This document shows, piece by piece, positions 45,450 through 55,662 of a DNA stretch of 64,000 nt. Source of the stretch: Dromaius novaehollandiae (lineage: Eukaryota > Chordata > Aves > Casuariiformes > Dromaiidae); assembly GCF_036370855.1 (NCBI RefSeq), contig NW_026991456.1, positions 3,038,001 through 3,102,000 of the forward strand, in the 5' to 3' direction. Position 1 is the first letter of the stretch, and each line of letters begins with the position of its first letter. The position numbers and the translations under genes are program-made. The notes beneath the pieces were generated by a model. The model had not been told where the DNA came from and did not search any database. It saw only the letters and a list, made by a program, of their open reading frames with translations.

Positions 45450-46306
45450 ATGGAGAGGGTCAACAGTATCTGAGTTTATTCTTGTAGGTCTTTCTGATGC
45501 TCCGGAGGTACGTTTTCTTCTCTTTGTGCTGTTTTTGCTCATCTGTTTGGCCACCCTGGCAAGCAACATCACAATCCTTGTTGCCATTAGCACAGATATT
45601 CGCCTGCACAACCCCATATACTTCTTTCTCTGCAACCTATCTTTCCTGGATATCTTGTGCCCCACTATAACTGTACTGAAGATGCTGGAGGCCTTGCTGT
45701 TTGAGAACAAGGTAATTTCATTCACTGGCTGCACGCTCCAGCTGTTCTTCTTCATTGGATATTGAATATTGTATGAAATTGTGTGCTCACCTAGCCATTG
45801 GCACTTGGATAGCCGGATTTTTGAATTCTCTCTTGTACACATCTTTCATTTTTACACTCTTTTTCTATGATTCTAATAAAGTTGACCAATATTACTGTGA
45901 TATTCCCCTTGTGCTGGGCCTCTCCTGCTCTCCTACTTGCACCAGGGAACTGATAATTCTCACAGCTGCTGGCATCCTTGGAAGCAGCGCCTTTCTGGTC
46001 ACGCTGATCGCATATGTCTATATCCTCTTGACTATCCTGTGCACGAACTCTGCTGAGGGCAGGCACAAAGCTTTCTCCACTTGTGGTTCTCACTTGATAG
46101 TGGTATGCCTTTTCTATGGAACCACCGTTTGCACGTATGTACAGACTTCTTCCAGCTACTCACCCAATCAGGACAGGATCGTTTCCATGCTCTATGGGAT
46201 CTTCACTCCCCTGCTAAACCCCCTAATCTACAGTCTGAGGAATAAAGAAGTTAAATGTACCCTGAGAAGAATGACCAGCCAGGTAAGAACTGCTTTAACA
46301 AGATGA
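45450..46306 (+). pseudogene. Olfactory receptor pseudogene lacking TM3-TM4 region
   Basis: A class II OR. The N-terminal part reads SEFILVGLSDAPEV (from about 45472), with LASNITILVAI (TM1), LHNPIYFFLCNLSFLDIL (TM2) and GCTLQLFFFIGY (start of TM3). It then jumps to KLCAHLAIGTWIAGFL (TM4), followed by FYDSNKVDQYYCDIP, RHKAFSTCGSHLIVVCLFYG and [21 protein letters not shown], with a TGA at 46304-46306. Roughly 50 codons, including the MAYDRYVAIC motif, are missing at about 45760, where the phase also changes. A further phase change lies just after the ATG at 45450. The second half (45755-46306) is a clean open frame with an intact NPLIY motif, so the deletion may be the founding lesion. Confidence 0.93.
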
Positions 46307-47194
46307 GAACATATCTCCCAGTCCCTGGCCTCCTCTGGAGCCCAAGCAACTGTGTAGGTACTGCAATTCATCATTTCTCCCAGTCAGGTGAAGGACTCAT
46401 CTCCTCTAACTTTAGCCATCTAAAACTTAGATGCCAGGATCAAAACTCCTTGCCTGCGCTTCCTTTACGGTTAAAAGGTGTACACCTCTAGAAGGTCAAC
46501 TGGATGGCATGACTTAGCTCATTATCGTAGGAGGAGATGTTTGCTGATAGGCTGATAGTTTTTTTTCTCCACTGAGCGCAGAGGAAGCTTAGATACATAG
46601 ATTTTATGGAGTGTGAATAGCAGGAAGGGATACTGTAGGCACTCTTTAAAAATACACATCCTTCTGTACTAAAGCAGTTTATAGGGCTGGGGCACCATTT
46701 TGTCCACATTACTCCTGTGAAAGAGAATGTGAGCACATCTTTTGTGGAAAATTCACTGGAAGGAAAGCTCCTTTGCCATCACTTAAGGTCAGAAATCTGG
46801 ATGTGTTTCCACCAGGCATGCCAAGAATCCAGCTGCAATACCTATGGTGTGAATAGGCACACCAGGCCACAGTTTGCACCATGCATCTCAAAATCGGTCT
46901 GCGAGGAAATCAGCTCCCAGAAATTGAGATGTGAACAGTGCTGAAGTCTACACATAAGCTAGTTTTCTAAGACTGCTTTTCTGGCCTGGGCAGAGGCAAG
47001 AAGACTTTGCAATCACAGGGATTCTGTGAACATTTCACTGGTATGCCTGAGCCTTTCTCAGTGTTGGCAGTATGGAAGGTGGATTTACAGCGTGTGCTTT
47101 AGGTCTGTGCAAGTCTGTAACAAGAAACAGTGTTTCCTTCCAGGCAGAAGTGAAAATGTGGCTGACAAAAAAAGATGGAAATGGACGCACAAGG
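46307..47194. other. Intergenic DNA
   Basis: 3' flank of the OR pseudogene. No gene or repeat recognised. Confidence 0.5.
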
Positions 47195-47650
47195 AATCAC
47201 AGAACAGTTGAGGTTGGAAGGACCCCCACCCTCTCTCTGGTCCAACCTCCCTGCTCAAGTAGGGTCAGCTAGGGCAGGATGCCCAGGACCGTGTCCAATT
47301 GGGTTTTGAATATCTCCAAGGACAGAGACTCCACAACCTCTCTGGACAACCTATTCTAGTGTTCAATCCCCCTTGCAGGGAAGAAGTGCTTGCTTAAGTT
47401 CAAATGGAATTCCCTGAGTTGCAGTTTGTGCCTATTGCCTGTTTTCCTGTCACTGGGCACCACTGAGAAGAGTCTGGCTCCATCTTCTTCACACCTTCCC
47501 ATCAGATATTTATAAACATTGATAAGATCCCCTGCCCTGAGCCTTCGCTTCTCTAGGCTAAACAGCCCGCTGCCTCCCTTTGTAAGAGAGATACTCCAGT
47601 GCCTTAATCATTTCATGGCCCTTTGCTGGACTTCCTCCAGTAGAGGGAGG
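47195..47650 (-). mobile_element. CR1 LINE 3' region, minus orientation
   Basis: Reverse complement of the CR1 3' end starting at AATCACAGAACAGTTGAGG, then GGTTGGAAGGACCC, AGGATGCCCAGGACCG, TCTCCAAGGACAGAGACTCC, ACAACCTCTCTGGACAACCT, CCTGTCACTGGGCACC, TTTATAAACATTGATAAGAT and CTTTGCTGGACTTCC. Intact 3' terminus; 5'-truncated near 47650. The best-preserved CR1 copy in the window. Confidence 0.93.
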
Positions 47651-50337
47651 GTGCTGTGCAGACACGTGTGTGTGTGCATGTGTGTGTGTTGCGGCTATAA
47701 ATATGGGTGCATCTTAACTATGCCTCTGTGCTGTGCTGTGATGATAAATACCCATGGCTGGAGGTGGACCTCAGATTTGTTAAAGCACTATGGCATGGCA
47801 TTCCAGCTGTGGTGCCTGGTGCAAAATAATCCATACAACTTTGTTGTTTGCACACTGCTCTGTACTGACACCAAACGTCAAGGATGTGTTTCTTACAGGC
47901 CTTTAACTGTAGTTGCTGCCTTTGTGTGAAGGCTAAGCAAATGACTGTTTCTTGCTGGAACTCAGCTCTCAGTGGTAATGAATGTTCATTCTTAATAGTA
48001 AATCAGTGAAAATATGAAAGTATTTTATTTTGTTCACCCTCAGCTGTGGGTCATGCTGCCAATGGGTTCATAATGCATTTTTCTGATTTTTTTTAAGTAT
48101 ATTTCAACAACTTTAAAAATAGCATGATTGTCCGTTACTATCCAAAACCATTTAAATTCCAAAGTCAAGCTTTTAAGAAGTTGCTAAATGCCTCCATGAA
48201 TTTTCTATGAAGCTTTCCTTGTGGGGGGGAGAGGGGGGTTGCCTCTGTTCTCATGTTGACTTCACAGCAGAGTTGTCATGGATGGGAGTGATGTGAAACA
48301 ATGCAGATGAGGTATCTGCACCAGGGCTTTCTGTGCAGTTCCCGGTGCAGCAGGTGAACAGAAATCAAGAAATCAGCATTCATCCCATCCCAAAGTAAAT
48401 ATTTCTCATATGCCAGATGAACTGCACCATCATAGTACCTTTTCTCTCAGCTGAAAAAGCCTTGGAACCATGCATGGATGTGTAATTTCAGTGTCCAAAC
48501 TAGGCAATTCCTACCTATACAATTAAATAAAAACCAGCAGGGCATTGTCTTCAGAACTGGTTTGGTATGACTACTACTATTTCAGTAATACAGAGCCTGT
48601 CACAATGTTGGCATGCACCAAATCTATGTCCATCTATCTCTTTCCCTCCTCCCTCCACCCCCAAGACAATTACAGGACACAGTTGGGGGTGACTCCTCAT
48701 TAATAGTTTGCACATGGCTAACCCATTTTGAAGTGGTAAATGGGAGAAAAGAACTGATCCAGTTGGATGTGAGCCATGCTATACTCTCATAGTTTTTGGA
48801 AACAATAGTCTCTGTTGACAGCTGGAATACCCTTTCTTACCCTTTTCAGTAAGGCCATACCAATGTAGTATTCAACAACAAACTGAGGCAACTAGATCAT
48901 TGCTTCTGGTACCAACAGACTGTGCAGTCATCAACAACGTTTACTCTCTATATAAATGGAAGGAATCTCTTACTAATTGTGGATGAAACTATCATTGTCT
49001 GAATAATATGGACATGTTTTCTGTAGTTACACCATCAAAAAACAGAGTTCAGATGTTTCCAAAAGCTCCAGGTAAGTTAATGACCATGAATTTCCAAACA
49101 TTTGCTTCTGATTAGAGAAATGAAGCAGACAGGTGGGGACTGGACAAACATATCTTTTCTCATTAATCAAGATTTTCAAAATGAATATTAACCCAGGTGG
49201 ATGACCAGCATAAGGCACTTCAAAAGAAAGAGAGTTTTAGGAAGCATAAAGAATATTCTGAAAAAAAGTTTCTTTAAAGCATCTAAGATTGAGCTGTTGT
49301 GAAAGGTCTGGAACTAGGTTTAATAATATTTTTAAATGAGGTGTGTCATTGCTTTGTCCACAAACTATTTCACAGCAAATAAAAGCTTCAGAAAACTTTA
49401 GCTGTTTCCAACAGCCTCTTCCTAATCAAAATGATATGCAGCTGACTTTGAACTGCATATCAAACAGTTGTCTGAGAGAGGGGAATGGACAGCACTGTCA
49501 AGGAAATCCTGATGTAATGGGTTAACAAAAAAAAAAAATGTGACACTAGTATAATGATCTCTGCTGGGAACAGAGGCCAAGGCTCTTAGAAGCTGTAGGG
49601 ATTAGCTTCTTTCTGCTTGAGGTAGGTAGGGTGGTCATTGCTGCTTCTGTTGGCTTTAGCATGGATATCTGTCTGTTTGAATGCTTCATCTGGAAGATTT
49701 TTCTTTTTTGAAGGAGATGATTATTTTCTGTAGAAATAATAGCCCAACTAAGAGCAGCATGCAGAGATGCAACCAGACTGCAGCACCTTGAAAAACCTTG
49801 TGGGATTATACAGGAAAATGTGAATTTCAGATGCAAGAAACTTTTCTGACTCTTCCTCTCTGCCTCATATATAGTTGTTTAAGAGTGAGTGGGCTAAGGG
49901 AAGAAGTCTTTTCTTGAACCTTTTGCAACTAAATCACAGGTGGAAAAGACAAAAGGGGCATGTTCTAGCATGTGATGTAGTATACCGCTGTTTTCTTCTC
50001 TGCTCTGCTGTAGGATATTAGACCAATCACTTGGAAATCCCTATGGATTTCCTATCAATGGAATGAAAGGTCAGTGATACAAAGGACTTTGAAACTTTTT
50101 CTATTACATGTATGCTTTCTTGTAGTTTTACTCATTTTATTTTTATCCACCCTATTTAATAAATATTAAGGTAATTATCCAAGAATGAAATGAATCACCA
50201 TCTAAAGGTACTTCTATCTCTCTAGTTTAGACTGAAACATCCAAATCAGAGTTGATGTATTCCACTCCTCAGGCTGACAGTGCAAACAAAATGCATAACT
50301 TGAAAAATACTGAAAATCTTCAGTGGCAGCTAAGCAC
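47651..50337. other. Gene-poor AT-rich DNA
   Basis: A short GT-rich run (47663-47690) at the CR1 edge. No supported gene in the remainder. Confidence 0.55.
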
Positions 50338-50602
50338 ACTGCAAGGGGCTTTCAAAACATCCTGAGGATGCTATCAGCCCACAGTAAAAAAGAAAAATTC
50401 CATCTGTGCCTCCCACCTGACAGCAGTCAGTGTGCTCTATGCAACAGCCAGTTGCATTTATGTTCTACCTCAGTGCAACAGCTCACAACGGCAAGGCAAA
50501 ACTGGAGCGGTATTTTGTATGATGGTGATCCCCATGCTAAATCTCTTGATCTACAGCCTGAGAAACAAAGGTGTAAAGGATGCCCTGGTATCAGCTATCA
50601 CT
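50338..50602 (+). pseudogene. Olfactory receptor C-terminal scrap
   Basis: Pieces matching OR TM6-TM7: ILRMLSAHSKKEKFH (IC3, where family members read ILRMPSA..KHKAF) and CLPPDSS, then after a phase change LYATASCIYVLPQ and MLNLLIYSLRNKGVKDAL (family norm [19 protein letters not shown]). The first five transmembrane segments are absent. CR1 sequence begins immediately downstream. Confidence 0.85.
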
Positions 50603-50611
50603 GTCCACCCA

Positions 50612-50800
50612 TCTAGCATGTACTTCATCAGTTTGTCTAGGAGGATGTCATGAGAGACTGTGGCAAAAGCCTTGTTACAACTGAGATAGACAAGTACCTC
50701 TCCCCCCCCCGCCACCTGCCAAGCCAATCATCTCATCGTAGCAGGCTATCAGGTTTGTTAAGCATAATTTTCCCTTCATAAAGCCATCCTGTCTATTCCC
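50612..50800 (-). mobile_element. CR1 LINE fragment, RT region, minus orientation
   Basis: Plus-strand reading AGGATGTCATGAGAGACTG, GGCAAAAGCCTTGTTACAAC, TGAGATAGACAAG, ATCAGGTTTGTTAAGCATAA and CATAAAGCCATCCTG is the reverse complement of the CR1 reverse transcriptase segment that also appears at 61900-62010. It is sandwiched between the OR scrap and an LTR fragment. Confidence 0.85.
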
Positions 50801-50804
50801 AACC

Positions 50805-50985
50805 TATCACCCTGGGTGCCAAGACCCTGGGAAACAAAGCCTCCTCTCACTACTGGAACAGCATTAATCCGGGTGGTCTGGACTATCTCCTCCTCCTCAG
50901 GACCTTGGGAGATAACAGCTACTTTCACTGCTGGCGCAGTGTTAATCATTGTGGACTGGAATTAACTCCTTCTTACCCAAGCTAT
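50805..50985 (+). mobile_element. LTR fragment, same family as 11690-12660
   Basis: GGTGCCAAGACCCTGGGAAA, CAAAGCCTCCTCTCACTACT, GGAACAGCATTAAT, GGACCTTGGGAGATAACAGC and GCTGGCGCAGTGTTAAT match the reverse complement of 12310-12450 very closely, and the 3' LTR of the ERV (61220-61330) a little less. Internal portion only; both LTR ends are missing. Fossil. Confidence 0.85.
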
Positions 50986-51428
50986 GGGATGTCTCCTTGG
51001 GACCACCCTTGCAAGAGTAAAGCAGTCATTTGCATTAATTCAGACTCCTTTCTTCAGTGCTGAAGAGTGCCCAAGGCAGCTAGCCTGCCCTTGGGGGTGT
51101 TTGGCTACCCCCCCGCCTCATCCCATGACTGTGGGTGCAATCCTCATAACAACAACGGAGGAGAGTTGAACCCTGCAGCAGCCAAGAGCTAGGGATTGCG
51201 ACTGCACGAAGAGAACTGCAGCTGGCCTAGCGACTCCACCTCCACCTCTTCACAGAGGCCGGGCTGGCAATGCAATAGACAATGTGGGCAGGTCTGAAAA
51301 CCAAGGGGTGCCTCTCCTTTCACTTCCCACTCCTGGGCTGGAGCCTGCCATTCCCCAGCAAGAATGAAGCCTGAGCACTGTGCCATAGCGTCCAACCCCA
51401 AGCCAGGTGACATGCCGCCACGACTCAC
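50986..51428. other. Unassigned DNA between LTR fragment and minisatellite
   Basis: No gene is supported, although the minus strand stays open through much of it. The stretch from 51160 may be the intron downstream of the minus-strand exon candidate at 51429-51519. Confidence 0.4.
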
Positions 51429-51519
51429 CAGCAAGTGTCAACACACATGCTGGTGGGCCAGAGGAGGATGAGGGAATCCTGCTTTTGGTGCACAGTTCCT
51501 CCTCTGCCATCTTCTTCAT
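51429..51519 (-). other. Candidate minus-strand first coding exon
   Basis: On the minus strand an ATG (51519) opens MKKMAEEELCTKSRIPSS followed by a Ser/Pro stretch, and the frame meets a consensus donor GCTG|GTGAGTCG after 91 nt. It lies immediately downstream (minus sense) of the 31-bp minisatellite. Support is only the ATG, the open frame and the donor; no homologue is recognised. Confidence 0.25.
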
Positions 51520-51544
51520 GCCCAGGCACCTCCTTCCCACTGCA

Positions 51545-52227
51545 GAGCAGTAGGTGCCTCTGAGTGCCTTTTGGAGCAGGCCGGGCACCTCCAAGTGCCT
51601 TTTGGGTTGGGCCCAGATCCTCTGAGTTCCTTTTAGAGCATCCCATGGGCCTCTGAGTGCCTTATGGAGCAGCGTAGGCACCTCCAAGTGCCTTTCGGAG
51701 TGGCCTGGGTGCCTCCAAGTGCCTTTTGGTGCAGGCTGGGTGCCTCCGAGTGCCTTTTGGTGCAGTGCAGGGGCCTCCGACTGCATTTTGGAGCAGTGGA
51801 GGGGCCTCCACACGCCTTTTGGCGTGGTGGAGGGGCCACCAAGTGTGTTTTGGAGTGGTGCAGGAACCTCCAAGTGGATTTTGGAGTGGTATAGGGGCCT
51901 CTGAGTGGATTTTGGAGCAGTGTAGGGGGCATCTGAGTGCCCTTTGGTGCACTGTAAGGGCCTTTGAGCGCCTTTTGTAGTGGTGGAGGTGCCTCTGAGT
52001 GCCTTTTGGAGCAGTGTAGGGGTCTCCAAGGGCCTTTTGGAGCAGTGTAGGGGTCTCCAAGGGCCTTTCCCAGAGGTGCAGGGACCTCTGAATGCGTTCT
52101 GGAGTGTAGGGGCCTCCGAGTGCCCTTTGCAGTGCGCTGGGCACCTCCAAGTGGCTTTTGGAGTGATGCAGGGTGCCTCTGCGTGCCTTTTGGAGTGTGC
52201 CAGATGCCTCCGAGTGCCTTTTGGTTG
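51545..52227. repeat. 31-bp minisatellite, about 22 copies
   Basis: Monomer of the form TTTTGGAGCAGTGTAGGGG followed by CCTCCGAGTGCC. Several consecutive monomers count to exactly 31 bases (for example the run around 51735-51920). Because 31 is not divisible by three and the monomer lacks stop codons on the minus strand, all three minus frames are open over hundreds of bases, encoding a 31-residue-period Pro/Leu/Thr-rich peptide. It ends at the border of segmental duplication copy 2. Confidence 0.9.
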
Positions 52228-52967
52228 GTTCTGTAGAGCCCTGAGGAACCCCTTTATTTTACTCTGGATTACTCGGTCAGCCTTCCTTTTGTGCCTGAGC
52301 TCTGTTTTGGCCCTTTAGTCCTTGTACGACCCCTGTCATCCATTCATAACCCCTTGTGGAAGCCTTTGTTGTGCTCCAGAGTCCTGCGTGGGTTCTCCAG
52401 CCCTCTCAGCATCCCTCTTCCTTCCTTGTGGGAGTCCTCCACTTAGGCATACAGAGGTAGTACTCCCCCGGGGAACTCCCCATTCCACCCACTGGCCCCT
52501 TTTTCTAAGCACTCTAGGTACGATACAGGAAATACCCCTCTTCAGAAGTACTCACATTACAGTAGCAGCCTTGTTCCAGGGGGTTATTTGGATATCTTGG
52601 TTTGCCCTAGAGGAAATGCTCTCTTCCTACAACAGCTGTATTAAATGCAGGTCTGAACCAATTAGAGCAGTGTGGTGTAGCATTCCCTTTATAGGTTATG
52701 TGGAGTCTTGTAGTTTTCTTTCTGAGCCTAAGCAGAACTGATTTCTAGTTTCCAGTGTAAAGGCTAGTGCTAGTTAGGGTAAAAGAATTTAATAACAGAC
52801 CTCCTGATATTATGGATACAGTATATGAAGTCTTAGTAACAAAGAAGATGGTCCATTTTATCCAAGAGGTCTGTTTATCCTTTTTGTGCTCTGCAGCCTA
52901 GCTACCAAGTAGAAGCAAAAGCCTTGCTCTTGCCTAGACCTATGTCTTTATGTCTGGCAGTGCTTTG

Positions 52968-53070
52968 CCCCTCCCCTTCCCGGGGCTTGTGGGTAGGGCA
53001 GGGGGCGGGGCTAGGGGTACATAAACTGAGGGCCTGGTAGCAGGGAGTTTATTCTGTGTTCACTCTCCTT
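52968..53070 (+). promoter_or_regulatory. GC-box/TATA-like promoter, copy 2
   Basis: CCCCTCCCCTTCCCGGGGC, an intact GC box GGGGGCGGGGC (about 53001-53011) and TACATAAAC (about 53019-53027) are followed about 30 bases on by TTTATTCTGTGTTCACTC. Order and spacing fit a Pol II core promoter. The corresponding block in copy 1 keeps the TATA-like element but has lost the consensus GC box. Confidence 0.55.
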
Positions 53071-53736
53071 TGGGGTTAGTGCTCTGGACTTGCCTCGGTG
53101 AATAGCAGCATTTACAGAAGCAAAGCTATCCAGGAAGAGTTATTGCTGCATTTGGAGATGCAAAGGCCCTTCCTTAAGGTTAGAGCAATGGGATGGCTGA
53201 AGGTGGAGTCGTAAGCCTGCCAGAAAATCACTTAAAGCGGGCAGTTTCAGTTTTGTGTTGGTATCTTGGCGCGGGGAGTTCAGGAGCGGAAGAGGGCTTC
53301 TGAGTCTGCAGTCGTATCTTCTGTTAAGTCAATATTGTTTTCTGGCATTTCTGCCCTTATTGCAGAAGGGACCCGGCTTCATCGCTCGGCTCTTTGAAGA
53401 TGATGATGCTCAAAGAATTGTTTGTCCCTCAGCTGGACTGCAGAGAAAAGGACAGAACAGGGGTCCCGGGAAAATATTGCCATCTACATTTCCACTCTAC
53501 GTGGTGCTTGTGTGCCTTATGTCCAGTAATGTGGATGTGTGTGAGATATCACTCTCATCAGCTACTCTGGTTTCTGGCTCGCTCGCCGGATGTTCTGCTG
53601 CTCCTCAGAAATATTGTCAGCCCTGTTCCAAGAGGAAGTAAATTTTTTTTGTAGTGTGCAGAGTTACAGAAGAGTCTAGACTTTATGTGAAGAGTGTGAA
53701 GAGCAAAGCGAGCATTCTCCCTGCCTGGAAGTGCAG

Positions 53737-53780
53737 TATGATGAGAAAGGAAGTCACATCTTTGGAAACTAAGTGCAACT
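53737..53780 (+). CDS. Candidate 44-nt ATG-containing exon, copy 2
   Basis: Acceptor-like ...CCTGGAAGTGCAG and donor ACT|GTGAGTAAG bracket 44 nt with ATG at 53741 (MRKEVTSLETKCN, phase 1 end). Length, ATG position and donor equal copy 1; MRKEVT is shared while the following residues differ. No upstream stop test is possible because the leader is unknown. Confidence 0.4.
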
Positions 53781-54042
53781 GTGAGTAAGTCCATGTGTCT
53801 GAAGGGGTCAAAAAGCAACCTCCCCCAAGCTAACAAACTCACCTCTCTTCTTGCCCAAGTCTCAGCGCTGAGAGAGGAAAAAAACTGCTGGACTTCTCAG
53901 GACCGGCAGGAACCAATTTGCAGTCTCGCCTGGCAGCTCTTTTCTTACATCTGTGCCTGCGAACCCGCTGCCATCTGCTCTTTTGCGGCTCTCCTTGTGA
54001 CTCCTACCGTGGCTTCTGGTGCTGTCCGCTTTGCTTTTTCAG

Positions 54043-54398
54043 GTACGGTGTGGGCCTTTCCCAGGCATGCCTGAGGATTTGAGGTGAGGTAGAATGGGTG
54101 AGTATAATGGCGTGTCAGTTGTTGTAGGGCTAGTCCGCAGTGCCTAGCAGAAGAGTAGTTTTGTTGTTTTGTTTTTTCCAGGTGCCGTGGGTTTCCCCTC
54201 AGTCAGGATGTCAGAGTATCGCTTTGGGGTGGCGCGGGTGAGCGGAGCGACAACAGCGGTTTGGAGAGGCGCGCTCTTGTGGATGAGTGTGGAGGTGCCC
54301 GGCATGGGGGAGACCGCTCGTGCTCTGTTTTGGCAGGTGATGAAGGCGAGCAAAGGAAGATCAGAGAGGATGCGGCTGCCATCGAGGATGCCTCTTGA
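54043..54398 (+). CDS. Novel paralogous spliced gene, copy 2 (3' three exons)
   Basis: Exons 54043-54083 (41 nt), 54182-54237 (56 nt) and 54337-54398 (62 nt to the TGA), introns 98 and 99 nt. The spliced frame has 52 codons: VRCGPFPGMPEDL-R, CRGFPLSQDVRVSLWGGA-G, then DEGEQRKIREDAAAIED-AS and stop. The terminal exon is 9 nt shorter than in copy 1, removing three codons without disturbing frame. Acceptors GCTTTTTCAG, TTTTTTCCAG, GTTTTGGCAG and donors GTGAGGT, GTGAGCG are all good. Because the promoter in this copy is better preserved, it is the likeliest expressed member. Function unknown. Confidence 0.55.
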
Positions 54399-54415
54399 GG
54401 ACGGACAGTGATCTT

Positions 54416-54437
54416 CCCCCCCCCCCCCCCCCCCCCC
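54416..54437. repeat. Poly-C run
   Basis: About 22 consecutive C just after the terminal exon of copy 2, absent from the other copies. Confidence 0.9.
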
Positions 54438-54845
54438 AGCCCTGGGAAAGCTAAGGTGAGGGGCAAAGGGTGTTGGGGTTGTCTTCATTCTGTGCACGTG
54501 TGCTGACATTCAGCGTAGTGTGGAGGGCTGTTCTGGATGAGTGGGGTGTGAGGCAGAGGCGGTGGAGTGTGCATGGCAGAAAGTGAGGGTGTGGTAGGCA
54601 GGGCAGCTCCAGCCTGTGTCTGTGTTGTTGTGTAGTGTATGTGGTGTGTGTTGTAGCTGTGCTATCTTTCGCTCAGGTCTTGATGTTGCTCTTGCTCTTT
54701 GTGCTTAAGGAGCACAGCTCATGCTCTGCAGTGGTAGCGTGGCAGGCATCCGCCGTCTTTTGCCCAGCTAGACTCATCAGCATTGCTCCAATGGACTACG
54801 TCTTGTTCTGCACAGGCAGTCGAAAGGGGTGGTCTGTCACTCCTA

Positions 54846-55662
54846 CTCTGCCCCCGGGCCCTGCACTGCCCGGGCACACGGCGCTGGGCTGCCCCCAGGC
54901 CCCACCGTGCCCCACGCTGCTGCGCACAACATGGCTCCCCGCAGTGGGGGGGGGGGGGAGGGGAGGGGCAGAGCTGACCACCAGGGCAGGAGTCTGCAAC
55001 GTTTCCCTGGCAACACCCCAGTGCTGCCTCCTATTGGCTGGTGTGAGGAGGGGGATGGGGCTGCATTTGACTGGTGGCTCTGTCAGCCAATCAGAGTGCA
55101 GCATGAGGAGCAACCCAGACCTGGAAGTGGGGCGGGGTCAAAGCAGGAGGGAGGGCCAGGCGAGAGCGGGTGCAAGTGGGGCTGTGGGTGTGTCCCGATG
55201 GCAGTGGGTGCCTTCCTGCCGGGGCGGGGGCAGTGGTGCTGTCCTGGGGCTGCTTCCCTCCCAGAGCTGCAGCAGGGGCTGGTGGGGCTGGGAGCACGGG
55301 ACAAAGCGCCCTGGCCCCAGGGGAGCTGCCCTGCGAGCCAGACGTGCCGGCTGCCCCTGAGCAGCTGGGCCGGGGTGGCTGGGGGGGTTTGGGGGCAGGA
55401 AGCTTTGCCCCTGCCCTGGGTCACAGACCCCTTGTTCAGCCTTTCCCGAGCTGCTGCTTTGGGGCAGTGACCACTCCGTAGCAGGTATTTCGCTGCCCGA
55501 TGAGCATTGCGAGGCCCCGGGGTGAGTCCGGGTGGCCGCTCAGGAGCTGGCTGAGCCTTGGGGGAGGCAGGGGGAGCTGCAGGCGGCAATAGCCGCGTGG
55601 CTGGGCTGTGGGCAGGGAGGTCACGGCTGTCTGCGAGAGCTGGGCCAGGAGATCCCCAGTGT
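54846..55662 (+). promoter_or_regulatory. GC-rich promoter-like region
   Basis: High GC and CpG, two CCAAT boxes in opposite orientation (ATTGG at 55033-55037, CCAAT at 55087-55091) and a GC box GGGGCGGGG (55129-55137) within 105 bases. No TATA. This resembles a TATA-less CpG-island promoter, though no first exon or coding frame could be assigned downstream. A G-run sits at 54947-54958. Confidence 0.4.

Larger units (their letters stand above)
52228..54845 (+). repeat. Segmental duplication, copy 2
   Basis: Colinear with 25918-28405 in the same orientation, about 26 kb away. It begins with about two 81-bp-family monomers, then promoter block, 44-nt exon and the three-exon unit, and loses homology abruptly near 54845 where GC-rich unique DNA starts. 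The left border coincides with the end of the 31-bp array. Confidence 0.9.

Noticed and set aside
45243-45842. A 199-codon minus-strand open frame
   Set aside because: Antisense shadow of the OR pseudogene at 45450-46306.
51250-52029. A 259-codon minus-strand open frame
   Set aside because: Mostly the 31-bp minisatellite, with all three frames open. Kept only as a finding about the array, not as a gene.
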